Source: Nocardioides psychrotolerans
GTDB lineage: Bacteria > Actinomycetota > Actinomycetes > Propionibacteriales > Nocardioidaceae
Assembly: GCF_900113685.1 (NCBI RefSeq)
Contig: NZ_FOQG01000019.1
Coordinates: forward strand, 1-64,000
Length of the DNA stretch: 64,000 bases
Direction of reading: 5' to 3'
Part shown: piece after piece, positions 35,440-46,232 of the stretch
How the letters are laid out: each line of letters starts with the position of its first letter
How positions within the stretch are numbered: position 1 is the stretch's first letter
Translations under genes and position numbers: made by a program
The notes under the pieces: generated by a model
What the model was told of the DNA's origin: nothing
Database searches by the model: none
The model's input: the letters and a program-made list of their open reading frames with translations, nothing else

Positions 35440-36783
35440 TCAGATGACCGGGAGCATCTGGTCGCGCTCGAAGACGGAGACCTGCCCGCGGTATTCGTCC
35501 CACTCGGCGCGCTTGTTGCGCAGGAAGTAGTCGAAGACGTTCTCGCCCAGCGTCTCGGCGAGCAGCTCGGAGCGCTCCGCGATCTGGATCGCCTCGTTGA
35601 GGTTGTGCGGGAGGGGCTCGATGCCGAGGTTCTTGCGCTCGCGCTCCGAGAGGGCCCACACGTCGTCCTCGGCCTCGCGGGGCAGCTCGTAGCCCTCCTC
35701 GATGCCCTTCATGCCGGCGGCGAGCACGGCGGCGAAGGCGAGGTAGGGGTTGCAGGCGGCGTCGAGGCTGCGCAGCTCGACACGGGTCGAGTTGCCCTTG
35801 AGCGGCTTGTACATCGGGACCCGGACCATCGCCGAGCGGTTGTTGTGGCCCCAGCAGATGTAGGAGGGGGCCTCGCCGCCGAACATCATCCGCTTGTAGG
35901 AGTTGACCCACTGGTTGGTGACGACGCTGATCTCCGGCGCGTGGCGCAAGACACCGGCGATGAAGCGGCGGCCGGTCTGGGAGAGCTGGTATTCGGCACC
36001 GGCCTCGTAGAAGGCGTTCTGGTCGCCCTCGAAGAGCGAGACGTGGGTGTGCATGCCCGAGCCCGGGTGGGTGGTGAACGGCTTGGGCATGAAGCTGGCC
36101 CAGATGCCCTGTCCGAGCGCGACCTCACGGATGACGGTGCGGAAGGTCATGATGTTGTCGGCGGTCGAGAGCGCGTCGGCGTAGCGCAGGTCGATCTCCT
36201 GCTGACCGGGGCCGCCCTCGTGGTGGCTGAACTCCACCGAGATGCCCATGGCCTCGAGCATCGTGATGGCCTCGCGGCGGAAGTCCGAGCCGTGGGACTG
36301 CGCTGTGTGGTCGAAGAAGCCGCTGCGGTCGACCGGGACCGGGTCGACCCCGGCCTGCGGGCTGTCCTTGAAGAGGTAGAACTCGATCTCGGGGTGGGTG
36401 TAGAAGGTGAAGCCCTTGTCTGCCGCCTTGCTGAGCGTGCGCTTGAGCACGTAGCGGGGGTCGGAGTAGGACGGGCTGCCGTCGGGCATCACCACGTCGC
36501 AGAACATCCGGGCCGTGGCCGGGCCGTCGCCGCCACCTCGCCACGGCAGGATCTGGAAGGTCGAGGGGTCCGGCAGCAGCAGCATGTCGGCCTCGTAGAC
36601 GCGGGCGAAGCCCTCGATCGCGGATCCGTCGAAGCCGATGCCCTCGTCGAAGGCGTTGTCCAGCTCGGCCGGGGCCACCGCGACGGACTTCAAGAAGCCC
36701 AGCACGTCGGTGAACCACAGCCGCACGAAGCGGACCTCACGCTCTTCGAGAGCGCGGAGAACGAAGTCTTCCTGCTTGCCCAT
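35440..36783 (-). CDS. glnA2: Type I glutamine synthetase GlnA2 (or gamma-glutamylpolyamine synthetase-like)
   Basis: This 447-residue GSI-fold ligase has RFVRLWFTDVLGFLKSVAVA near the N-terminus, the acidic loop EGIGFDGSAIEGF, HPEIEFYLF, FSHHEGGPGQQEIDLRYADA, the ATP-binding FGNGSGMHTHVSL-like block (here THPGSGMHTHVSLF) and NRSAMVRVP. At the place where adenylylated enzymes have Asp-Leu-Tyr-Asp-Leu-Pro, it has DDVWALSE, so the target tyrosine is Trp. It should not be a GlnE substrate. GlnA2-like proteins in actinobacteria are thought to glutamylate other amines or be secondary synthetases. It is probably cotranscribed with nadE (57 bp upstream). Confidence 0.92.
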   Translation of the reverse strand: MGKQEDFVLRALEEREVRFVRLWFTDVLGFLKSVAVAPAELDNAFDEGIGFDGSAIEGFARVYEADMLLLPDPSTFQILPWRGGGDGPATARMFCDVVMPDGSPSYSDPRYVLKRTLSKAADKGFTFYTHPEIEFYLFKDSPQAGVDPVPVDRSGFFDHTAQSHGSDFRREAITMLEAMGISVEFSHHEGGPGQQEIDLRYADALSTADNIMTFRTVIREVALGQGIWASFMPKPFTTHPGSGMHTHVSLFEGDQNAFYEAGAEYQLSQTGRRFIAGVLRHAPEISVVTNQWVNSYKRMMFGGEAPSYICWGHNNRSAMVRVPMYKPLKGNSTRVELRSLDAACNPYLAFAAVLAAGMKGIEEGYELPREAEDDVWALSERERKNLGIEPLPHNLNEAIQIAERSELLAETLGENVFDYFLRNKRAEWDEYRGQVSVFERDQMLPVI

Positions 36784-36840
36784 GCGCCACAGCGTAGGGG
36801 CACCGCGGCGTCCGCCCGCGAAGGGGGCGCACGCCGCCGA

Positions 36841-38880
<2,040 letters not shown>

Positions 38881-39252
38881 GCCGCGAGTCTAGGGACCTC
38901 GTCGTCCGTCCGTCGGTCGCGCCGTTCGCGTCGGTCGGGACGGTGCCGTCTGCTTCCGTCGGGACCGCGACCAGTCGGAGCACTGGACGGTCGAACCAGG
39001 ACGCCGAGCTTCGCGAGGACGTGTGGACACGGTGAGGCCGCGCGATGGGTGGCCGGACATGCCGATGACCCCGCCGGCGGGGGGTGTGAGGCGGGGTGCT
39101 CAGGTCTCGCCTGATGGGTTGGTCGGCCTGATGATCGGACCAGTGATGCCCAGATGCTCGCAGCGTGAGCGACCGGACGATGACAGGCCGCACATTCCTG
39201 GGGACCGGCGCAGTCCAGGCGACATCAGCCCTCGTGCCCGCATACTAGTTCG
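38881..39252. other. Intergenic region
   Basis: These 372 bases separate divergent nadE and the META-domain gene. Several GC-rich short repeats of GTCGGTCG type are present near 38910-38950. No coding frame with convincing codon bias or a recognisable RNA was found. It should hold the promoters for both flanking genes. Confidence 0.5.
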
Positions 39253-39720
39253 ATGGCGATCGCAGGCAGGACCCTGCTCTCGGACCGGGTCCTCGTCCGG
39301 CTGCGGGGTTGCGGCGCACAGCACCGGCACCAGGCCGCCGTGGCGTTGGCGCTCGCAATCCTGGTGGGCTGCGCTGCGGGGGCCTTCGCGTGGACCAGCG
39401 TCCGCGACAAGGACACGGAGGGACGCTGGCTGCTCGAGTCCGGCATCGGCGTCCCTGGGTCCGGCCCTGCGTCAGAGATCGTGATCGAGGGTGACCAGAT
39501 CAGGGGCGACGGGCCGTGCAACAGCTTTGGCGCGACCTGGTCCCAGGACGACGGCGTCTCGGGCCTCATGACGACCCTCATCGGGTGCGCGCCCGACGTA
39601 CTGCTGCTGGAGGACCGCTACTTCGAGCTCCTCGATGGCGCGACGTCGGTCGACGTCACCGATGACCGAATGGTCCTCAGCGGCCCTGGCGGCACCCTCT
39701 CGTTCACCCGATCGACATGA
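39253..39720 (+). CDS. META-domain (HslJ-like) membrane-anchored protein
   Basis: This 155-residue protein has an N-terminal hydrophobic segment (AAVALALAILVGCAAGAFAW, residues 29-48) and a META/HslJ domain. The diagnostic features are GRWLLESGIG, the GDGPCNSFGATW cysteine-asparagine motif, LMTTLIGCAPDVLLLEDRYF and RMVLSGPGGTLSF. META domains are found in envelope or secreted proteins, and HslJ is linked to motility and novobiocin resistance. The exact role is unknown. The stop overlaps the start of the following lipoprotein. Confidence 0.82.
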   Translation: MAIAGRTLLSDRVLVRLRGCGAQHRHQAAVALALAILVGCAAGAFAWTSVRDKDTEGRWLLESGIGVPGSGPASEIVIEGDQIRGDGPCNSFGATWSQDDGVSGLMTTLIGCAPDVLLLEDRYFELLDGATSVDVTDDRMVLSGPGGTLSFTRST

Positions 39721-40001
39721 CCCCCATGACGATCCTGGCTCCTCGGATGCGTTGCGCCCTCGGTGTCCTCGTCCCGCTCGTCCTGGTCGCCGGCTGCGGG
39801 GACATCGCCAGGGACTGCACCACGATCGGTGGGGATTCCGGAGTCACCTTCGAGTTCTCGTCCGTCGACGAGCTGGCCGCAGGTCCTCGCCTCGAGGTGG
39901 AAGGTTGCGTCGACTCCACCTGCGAGTCCTGGACCGTCGACACGCGCGACGGGACCCAGGTGTTCGTGCAGGTCGCGGGCCTCGACGGCGAGACGGCTTA
40001 G
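39717..40001 (+). CDS. Lipoprotein, interrupted by an in-frame amber codon
   Basis: The N-terminus is a lipoprotein signal with lipobox LVAGC (VLVPLVLVAGCGDIARDCTT), followed by a short beta-rich domain with two further cysteines in EVEGCVDSTCESW. The frame stops at TAG (39999-40001) after DGETA. Translation past the TAG in the same frame continues sensibly for 28 codons (PVSLTVTTAAGRVVFDGETD and on to VGART) to a TGA at 40088. The natural protein was therefore probably about 122 residues and has suffered a nonsense mutation, or a sequencing error. It overlaps the META-domain gene by four bases. Confidence 0.75.
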   Translation: MTPMTILAPRMRCALGVLVPLVLVAGCGDIARDCTTIGGDSGVTFEFSSVDELAAGPRLEVEGCVDSTCESWTVDTRDGTQVFVQVAGLDGETA

Positions 40002-40204
40002 CCCGTCAGCCTCACGGTCACGACCGCTGCCGGCCGTGTCGTCTTCGACGGCGAGACCGACGCACACCTCGTAGGCGCCCGGACCTGAAGCAAGGGACCG
40101 GTGCCGCAGCAGGGACAGGTCGCGCGCGGTCATGGCAGTGCGCTGGGTCCGAGATCTGCCACGGCCGAACACTAGCCCCTGGCGGCCCGCCCTAGGCTCG
40201 ACGC

Positions 40205-41047
40205 ATGACTGATCAGACGATGGCAGGCCGAACCGTGCTGGTGACCGGGGCGAGCGACGGGATCGGTGCGGAGACGGCGCGCGTGCTGGCGGCCAAGGGG
40301 GCGACGGTCCACGTGACCGGACGCTCCGCCGAGAAGCTCCGGCCGGTGGCCGAGGCGGTCGGCACGGAGCCGCTGGTGGCGGACTTCTCCCGCCTCGACG
40401 ACGTACGACGCCTCGCGGCTCAGGTCGGCGAGCGGGTCGAGAAGCTCGACGTCCTGATGAACAACGCGGGCGGCACGTTCGCTCCGTCGAAGACGACGCA
40501 CGACGGTCACGAGCCCAACTTCCAGGTCAACCACCTGGCGCCGTTCCTGCTGACCAACCTGCTGCGCCCGCAGCTCGCGGCGGCCGGCTCGTCGCTGGTC
40601 GTCAACACCTCCAGCATCGGCAACCTGATGGGCAAGATCGTGCTGGACGACCTCGACTACGAGCGCCGGAGGGCGATCGAGTTCCCGGCGTACGGCACCG
40701 GGAAGCTGATGAACATCGTCTTCACCCGCGGCATCACCCAACGCTGGGCGGAGGACGGCATCGTCTCGGTCGCCGTCCACCCCGGGCCGGTGGGCAGCTC
40801 GTTCGGCCGCGACTCGTGGTTCGTCGGGCTCCTCTACCGCTCGCCACTCAAGCGGTTCGCCACGATCAGCGTCCCCGACGGGGCGGCACCTCTCATCGCC
40901 CTCGCCGAGGGTGGGCCCGTCCACGAGGTCAACGGGCGCTACTACAGCCGTTTCCACGCCGACGGACGCGAGAACAAGCAGGCCCACGACCAGACTGTCA
41001 TCGACGGGCTCTGGGAGCGCTCGGCGGCGCTGGTCGGGGTCGGCTGA
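40205..41047 (+). CDS. Short-chain dehydrogenase/reductase
   Basis: This 280-residue SDR resembles the retinol dehydrogenase/WW-domain oxidoreductase group. It has the NAD(P)-binding VLVTGASDGIGAETARVL, the NNAGG motif (LMNNAGGTFAP), catalytic Ser in VNTSSIGN and YxxxK in AYGTGKLMN. The HVTGRSAEKL segment, with Arg after the second strand, favours NADP(H). The substrate is unknown. It begins a rightward run of five genes, not all closely linked. Confidence 0.92.
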   Translation: MTDQTMAGRTVLVTGASDGIGAETARVLAAKGATVHVTGRSAEKLRPVAEAVGTEPLVADFSRLDDVRRLAAQVGERVEKLDVLMNNAGGTFAPSKTTHDGHEPNFQVNHLAPFLLTNLLRPQLAAAGSSLVVNTSSIGNLMGKIVLDDLDYERRRAIEFPAYGTGKLMNIVFTRGITQRWAEDGIVSVAVHPGPVGSSFGRDSWFVGLLYRSPLKRFATISVPDGAAPLIALAEGGPVHEVNGRYYSRFHADGRENKQAHDQTVIDGLWERSAALVGVG

Positions 41048-41116
41048 CGGGGCTCGCGATGATTCGGTGGCACCCCACCGGTCTGCACGAACATCACCCG
41101 CGACCAAGGAGGCACC

Positions 41117-41581
41117 ATGCCCTCGATCACCCCCTGCCTGTGGTTCGACGCCAACCTGGAGGAGGCGGCGACGTTCTACACCGGTATCTTCCCCAACTCC
41201 TCGGTCGGTCACCTCGCGCGGATGCCCGACGGGTCCGCGCTCGCCGGGGACTTCAACCTCGACGGCCTGACCTTCCAGGGCATCAACGGCGGGCCGATGT
41301 TCGCGCAGTTCACCGAGGCCATCAGCTTCAGCATCAGCTGCGCCGACCAGGTGGAGGTCGACCACTACTGGGACTCGCTCGTCGACGGCGGGACCCCGTC
41401 GATGTGTGGCTGGCTCAAGGACCGCTTCGGGTTGTCCTGGCAGATCGTCCCCCGTCGGCTCATCGAGCTGCTCTCGGACCCGGACCCTGCGCGCGCGCAG
41501 GCGGCCCAGGCGGCGATGCTCGGCATGCAGAAGATCGTCGTGGCCGACCTCGAGGCAGCCGCGAAGGGTGCCAGCGTCTGA
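41117..41581 (+). CDS. VOC-family protein (PhnB/3-dmu-9_3-mt type)
   Basis: This 154-residue protein of the PhnB-like VOC group starts MPSITPCLWFDANLEEAATF and has YTGIFPNSSVG, FNLDGLTFQGINGGPMFAQF, the SLVDGGTPSMCGWLKDRFGL block and SWQIVPRRLIELL. Such proteins are dimeric and many bind a metal, but residues vary and most are of unknown activity. A good Shine-Dalgarno sequence (AAGGAGG) precedes the ATG. Confidence 0.9.
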   Translation: MPSITPCLWFDANLEEAATFYTGIFPNSSVGHLARMPDGSALAGDFNLDGLTFQGINGGPMFAQFTEAISFSISCADQVEVDHYWDSLVDGGTPSMCGWLKDRFGLSWQIVPRRLIELLSDPDPARAQAAQAAMLGMQKIVVADLEAAAKGASV

Positions 41582-41609
41582 CCGACCCGGGGCACCTACC
41601 GTGGGCCGC

Positions 41610-42788
41610 ATGACCGCGTGGAAACGGGTGGCCCTCGCGATGTTCTCGGTCGGGTGGGGCGCCAACCAGTTCTCCCCGTTGCTGATCGCCTACCGCGACG
41701 AGCTGGGGATGTCGACGCAGACGAGGGCCTTCCTCTTCGGTGTGTACGCCGTGGGGCTGATCCCCGCGCTCCTCATCGGCGGGGCTGCCTCCGACCGGTG
41801 GGGACGCCGCGCCGTGGTCGTGCCGCTGGTGGCACTGTCCCCCCTGGCGACCGTCCTGCTCATCGTCGAGCACGAGTCGGTCGCCGGGATCGCGGTCGCG
41901 CGGCTGCTCGCGGGCATCTGCTCCGGGGTGGTCTTCAGCGCCGCGAGCGCGTGGGTCTCCGAGCTGTCCTCGGAGGAGGCCGCCGGCACGGCCGCCAAGC
42001 GAGCGGCGATCGCCCTGTCCGCGGGCTTCGGTGTCGGCCCGCTGGTGGCCGGGCTCGTGGCCGAGCTCACGGCGTACCCCCTGACGGTGCCCTATCTCCC
42101 CCACGTCGCGCTCGGCGTCGTGGCCCTGGTGCTCCTGCTGCCCGTGCCCGGACCACGCCCCACGACCGGGGCAACGCGCTCCCTGCTGCGCGTCCCGGCG
42201 GTCACCCGCACCCGGCCGTTCCTCCTGCTGGTCGCCCCGGTCGCGCCCTGGGTCTTCGGCTCTGCTGCGATCTCGATCGCCTTCCTGCCCGCCGAGATCG
42301 GCGGGTCGACCCGCGGCGCCCTGGCCTTCGCCGGGGTGCTGACCGGCATCACCCTTGGCACGGGCGTGCTCGTGCAGGGCACCGCACGGCGTCTCGACGA
42401 CCGCCGCCCCCTGCTCGCGGGGCAGGTCGGGCTCGTCGCCGCGATGGTGGCCACCGCCATCGCCATCGCCGCGCTCCAGACCGACGTGCGCTGGCTGCTG
42501 CTGATCGCCGGCCCGGTGTTCGGCGCGGCCTACGGCTGCTGCCTGGTCTCGGGTCTGCGCGAGACCGAGCGGGTCGCCGACCACGGCGAGCTCGGCGCGA
42601 CGGTCGCGGTGTTCTACGCGCTGACCTATCTCGGTTTCGGTGCTCCCTACGCGCTGGGCGCGGTCAGCGGTGCGGGTCTCGGCGACGAGGGCGCCCTGCT
42701 GCTGACGGTCGGGGTCGTGGCGCTGTGCCTCGCCGTCGTGTCCTTCGTGGGACGACATGTCCGCAGCACAGGGATCAGCCGTGCATGA
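41610..42788 (+). CDS. MFS transporter
   Basis: This 392-residue permease has 12 predicted transmembrane segments. It carries the MFS loop 2-3 signature GGAASDRWGRRAVVV and a second-half counterpart ARRLDDRRPLL. The pattern resembles drug or metabolite exporters of the DHA type, with substrate unknown. The ATG at 41610 was chosen because the frame upstream overlaps the VOC gene. The 3' end overlaps the phosphotransferase-like gene. Confidence 0.88.
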   Translation: MTAWKRVALAMFSVGWGANQFSPLLIAYRDELGMSTQTRAFLFGVYAVGLIPALLIGGAASDRWGRRAVVVPLVALSPLATVLLIVEHESVAGIAVARLLAGICSGVVFSAASAWVSELSSEEAAGTAAKRAAIALSAGFGVGPLVAGLVAELTAYPLTVPYLPHVALGVVALVLLLPVPGPRPTTGATRSLLRVPAVTRTRPFLLLVAPVAPWVFGSAAISIAFLPAEIGGSTRGALAFAGVLTGITLGTGVLVQGTARRLDDRRPLLAGQVGLVAAMVATAIAIAALQTDVRWLLLIAGPVFGAAYGCCLVSGLRETERVADHGELGATVAVFYALTYLGFGAPYALGAVSGAGLGDEGALLLTVGVVALCLAVVSFVGRHVRSTGISRA

Positions 42789-43668
42789 GCCGCCGGCCCA
42801 CGTCGGCGACCAGGACGTGCTCGACACCGTCCGTGCCACCTGGCTCCCCGACGCGGACACCGCCACCCACCTGCCCGTCGGCTTCGGCGCCCACCACTGG
42901 GCAGCCTCGGTCGCCGGCGAGCGCCGGCTCTTCGTCACGCTGGACGGCCTGGGAGACAGGCGCAGCACCGACTCGCTGACCGCTGCCTACCGCGCGGCCG
43001 CCACGCTGGCTGCCGACGGACTGGAGTTCGTCCACGCCTCGCTGCCACCGCTCACGGTGCCCTTCGCCGACGACCTGCTCAGCGCCACGCCCTGGGTCGA
43101 CGGGCACCGTCCCGAGCGCCTTGACCGCGAGGTCACCTCGACGATGCTCGCCCGACTCCACGCGACCCCACCGCCCGAGGGCACGCCGCGCTGGCGCCCG
43201 CTGGTCGGGCCCGACCTCGCCGAGGACCTGGCGTGCCGCGCCCGGACGACCTGGGACGGCGGCCCGTTCTCCGCGCGGGCCCAGGCTGCCCTGCGCTCCC
43301 ACCTGGCCGCGATCGACACCTGGGTGACCCGCTACCACCGGCTCGCCGAGGAGGCGGCCTCGCGGCCCGTCGTACCCACCCACGGCGAGCCCGACGTCCA
43401 CAACCAGCTCCTCACCGACCGCGGCACCCTCCTCGTGGACTGGGAGTCGCTCCAGCTGGCACCCGCGGAGCGCGACCTCAGGGCCCTGGACGCGGGCGGG
43501 CCGATGACCGAGATGTTCGACCTCGAGTGGCGCCTCGACGAGGTGCAGCAGTACGCCGAGCGGTTCCAGCAGCCTCACACCGGCGGCGCCGACGACCTCG
43601 AGGCGGTCGAGGGCCTGGTCGAGGAGCTCGAGCGACCCGACTGGCACGAGCCGAGCGACCGGCCGTGA
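42757..43668 (+). CDS. Aminoglycoside phosphotransferase-family protein
   Basis: This 303-residue APH/ChoK-like kinase fold has a catalytic loop THGEPDVHNQLL (H-G-x-x-D-x-x-x-N) and the DFG-equivalent LLVDWESLQLAP, in which the metal-binding Asp is present. The N-lobe is weak (GAHHWAASVAGERRLFVTLD, with Thr where the ATP-binding Lys is often found). The substrate is unknown. ATG 42757 overlaps the MFS gene by 32 bases, and GTG 42781 would give an 8-base overlap. Confidence 0.82.
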   Translation: MSAAQGSAVHEPPAHVGDQDVLDTVRATWLPDADTATHLPVGFGAHHWAASVAGERRLFVTLDGLGDRRSTDSLTAAYRAAATLAADGLEFVHASLPPLTVPFADDLLSATPWVDGHRPERLDREVTSTMLARLHATPPPEGTPRWRPLVGPDLAEDLACRARTTWDGGPFSARAQAALRSHLAAIDTWVTRYHRLAEEAASRPVVPTHGEPDVHNQLLTDRGTLLVDWESLQLAPAERDLRALDAGGPMTEMFDLEWRLDEVQQYAERFQQPHTGGADDLEAVEGLVEELERPDWHEPSDRP

Positions 43669-43746
43669 GGCGCACCACAGCGCGCAGCGACCAGGTGCGG
43701 GGATAGCCTGATCCGCAGTCCGTGGACTCCAGCAGGGAGCCGCGAG

Positions 43747-44643
43747 ATGCACGTCGATGGGAGCTCGATGATGAGCACGTCAGAAGAGACCGCGCCCTAC
43801 GGCACCGGCCCTGCCGCGGCCAGCACCACGGCCAGCACAGCCGCCACAGTCAAGCGCGTCCGCACCCACCACCTGCGCGAGATGAAGGGCCGCGGCGAGC
43901 GCTTCTCGATGCTCACCGCCTACGAGCAGTACGCCGCGCAGACCTTTGACGAGGCCGGCATCGAGGTGCTGCTCGTCGGTGACTCCGCGAGCAACAACGT
44001 CTACGGCAACGAGACCTCGCTGCCCGTCACGGTCGATGAGCTGATCCCGCTCACCCGTGCCGTGAGCCGCTCCACGCGCCGGGCCCTGGTCGTCGGCGAC
44101 CTGCCGTTCGGCAGCTACCAGGCCTCCCCCGAGCAGGCCTACCTCACCGCGGTGCGGTTCATGAAGGAGGGCGGGGCCCACGCCATCAAGCTCGAGGGCG
44201 GCGGCGAGATGGCACCCCAGATCGAGAAGCTCACCCAGGGCGGCATCCCCGTCATGGCCCACATCGGCTTCACGCCGCAGTCCGAGCACACGCTGGGCGG
44301 CTACCGCGTGCAGGGCCGCGGCGAGACCGCCGAGCGCATCCTGCGCGACGCCAAGGCGGTCCAGGAGGCCGGTGCGTTCGCCGTCGTCATGGAGATGGTG
44401 CCCGGCAACGTCGCCGCGCAGGTGACCCAGGAGCTGGACATCCCCACGATCGGCATCGGTGCCGGCGCCGGTTGCGACGGTCAGGTGCTCGTGTGGCAGG
44501 ACGCCTTCGGGCTGCGCACCGGCCGCATGGCGAAGTTCGTCAAGCAGTACGCCGACCTGCACGCGGTGCTCCTGCAAGCAGCCCAGGACTTCGACGCCGA
44601 GGTGAAGGCCGGGACTTTCCCCGGGCCCGAGCACACCTTCTGA
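43747..44643 (+). CDS. panB: 3-methyl-2-oxobutanoate hydroxymethyltransferase
   Basis: PanB transfers a hydroxymethyl group from methylene-tetrahydrofolate to 2-oxoisovalerate, the first step of pantothenate synthesis. The 298-residue sequence has an actinobacterial Ser/Thr/Ala-rich leader (1-35) and then the TIM barrel: [40 protein letters not shown] (metal-binding Asp), [37 protein letters not shown] and [19 protein letters not shown]. ATGs at 43747, 43768 and 43771 are possible starts. It is convergent with a secreted protein. Confidence 0.95.
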   Translation: MHVDGSSMMSTSEETAPYGTGPAAASTTASTAATVKRVRTHHLREMKGRGERFSMLTAYEQYAAQTFDEAGIEVLLVGDSASNNVYGNETSLPVTVDELIPLTRAVSRSTRRALVVGDLPFGSYQASPEQAYLTAVRFMKEGGAHAIKLEGGGEMAPQIEKLTQGGIPVMAHIGFTPQSEHTLGGYRVQGRGETAERILRDAKAVQEAGAFAVVMEMVPGNVAAQVTQELDIPTIGIGAGAGCDGQVLVWQDAFGLRTGRMAKFVKQYADLHAVLLQAAQDFDAEVKAGTFPGPEHTF

Positions 44644-44646
44644 TCC

Positions 44647-46179
44647 TCAGGGGGCCGTGACCCGGCGCCGCGAGCGGCGGTGCAGCAGCAGCGCGAACGC
44701 GAACGCCGGGACCACGGCCGCCGCGGGTGCCAGCAGCGCCGAGCTGGACGCCGTACGGGCCGGGGCGAGGTCGCGTGGCGCCAGCGGCGGCACCGTGCGG
44801 CCGGGCAGGCCACGGAAGCGGTAGACGTCGAAGCCGCGCACCAGGTCGTTGCCGTAGCCGTAGAACGAGCCGTCGCGGTTGATCTTGTTGGTCTTGAAGG
44901 ACCAGGTGTCGGAGTCGGGGAACGTGTAGTGGCCGACCTCGCGCATGCCGATGCCCTGGCCGAGCGCGATCGTGGCCGGCGAGCCCTGCGCGGTCGCGAG
45001 GCCACTGATGTCGAGGACCCGGACGCCCTGGCTGTACCAGGCGATGGTCATCATCTTCTGCCGCGGATACATCCGCAGCACGTGGGAGGTGCAGACGGCC
45101 CCGTCCTGCGGCTGCACGACCGGGATGAACCAGGCGCCGACCTTTACGGGGTTGCGCACCTTAGCGCCGGTGATGTCGTAGACGTGCAGCCCGCCGCCGG
45201 GGCACTCCGTGCTGGCGGCGGCACCGGCTCGCTCGTCGGTGATGACGAGCAGCGTGCGGGTGCTGCCGTCGGGGCGCTTGAAGGTGATCGGGTCGGACTG
45301 GTGCACGAGGTTGATGGTGGGGTCGATGATCTGGCCGATCTGCACCGGCCGAGCGGGGTCGGTGGTGTCGAGGATCAGCGTCTGTGACAGCGCCGCGACG
45401 AAGGCTCGGGTGCCGGCAGCGTTGAAGGTGATGTCGTGCGACTCCGAGCCGAGCGACGTCGGGACGAACGGGATCCGGAAGTCCTGCACCTTCTTGGGCA
45501 GGCTCGGGCTGCGGATGTCGTAGATGGTGATGGCCGGACGAGTGCTGGAGATGAGGTCGGAGTTGGAGTTGTAGAGGAAGTTGCCGCTCGGGTGGATCGT
45601 CATGTTGTGCGAGCCGCGCGGCACCGGCAGGAAGCTCACCGACTGCGGCTGCGCGGGCTGCGTGATGTCGACGATGACCGTGCCGGCGTCGTCAGGATCG
45701 AGCTTCAGGTCGCGGCCGCAGCGGGAGCGGGCGCCCTCGGCGCCGACGGTGCCGTCTGCGGTGTAGCTCGCCAGCACCCGGTTCTTCTTGGTCCACACCT
45801 GGATGTCGCCCTGGCTGACCTTGCAGTCGAAGACGGCCACCCGCTTCGGCTGCGTCGGTCGGCTGATGTCGATGATCTGCATGCCCTTGTCGAGCGTGCC
45901 GGCCAGTGCGTAGTCGCGCCCCGCGATCCGCACGAACTCGATGTCGGAGCCGTTCTGCGCCTCGCCGGTGCGGTCGTACTGCAGGTTGGCCACGTGGGAC
46001 ATCCGCTGTCCGGCGCCGCTCGACGCGACCTGGAACGCCCGCTGGTTGGTCGCGACGTCACCGGCTCCCTCGTGCGCCACCGCTGCGGTGGGGACGGAGA
46101 GGCAGAGGGCCGCGGCGCCGGCGGCGAGCGTCGTCGTACGGGCAAGTCTGGAGCGGGGCACGGGGATCCTCCTGGCCAC
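44647..46179 (-). CDS. Secreted, C-terminally anchored beta-propeller (LVIVD-like) protein
   Basis: This 510-residue protein has a signal peptide (TLAAGAAALCLSVPTAAVAH). Repeated blade motifs follow in which a strand ends IIDISRPTQPKRVA, VIVDITQPAQPQSV, IYDIRSPSLPKKV, ILDTTDPARPVQI and VLDISGLATAQG, as in LVIVD-repeat propellers. A C-terminal hydrophobic helix and a basic tail (AAAVVPAFAFALLLHRRSRR) would anchor it. Surface exposure is likely, but the binding target is unknown. It is divergent from the PQQ-type sugar dehydrogenase gene with a 53-bp gap. Confidence 0.85.
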   Translation of the reverse strand: MARRIPVPRSRLARTTTLAAGAAALCLSVPTAAVAHEGAGDVATNQRAFQVASSGAGQRMSHVANLQYDRTGEAQNGSDIEFVRIAGRDYALAGTLDKGMQIIDISRPTQPKRVAVFDCKVSQGDIQVWTKKNRVLASYTADGTVGAEGARSRCGRDLKLDPDDAGTVIVDITQPAQPQSVSFLPVPRGSHNMTIHPSGNFLYNSNSDLISSTRPAITIYDIRSPSLPKKVQDFRIPFVPTSLGSESHDITFNAAGTRAFVAALSQTLILDTTDPARPVQIGQIIDPTINLVHQSDPITFKRPDGSTRTLLVITDERAGAAASTECPGGGLHVYDITGAKVRNPVKVGAWFIPVVQPQDGAVCTSHVLRMYPRQKMMTIAWYSQGVRVLDISGLATAQGSPATIALGQGIGMREVGHYTFPDSDTWSFKTNKINRDGSFYGYGNDLVRGFDVYRFRGLPGRTVPPLAPRDLAPARTASSSALLAPAAAVVPAFAFALLLHRRSRRRVTAP

Positions 46180-46232
46180 GGGCGGGTGTCAGAGGCCCAA
46201 CGAGCGGTGGCGGATGGGGTTACCGTGAAGCC

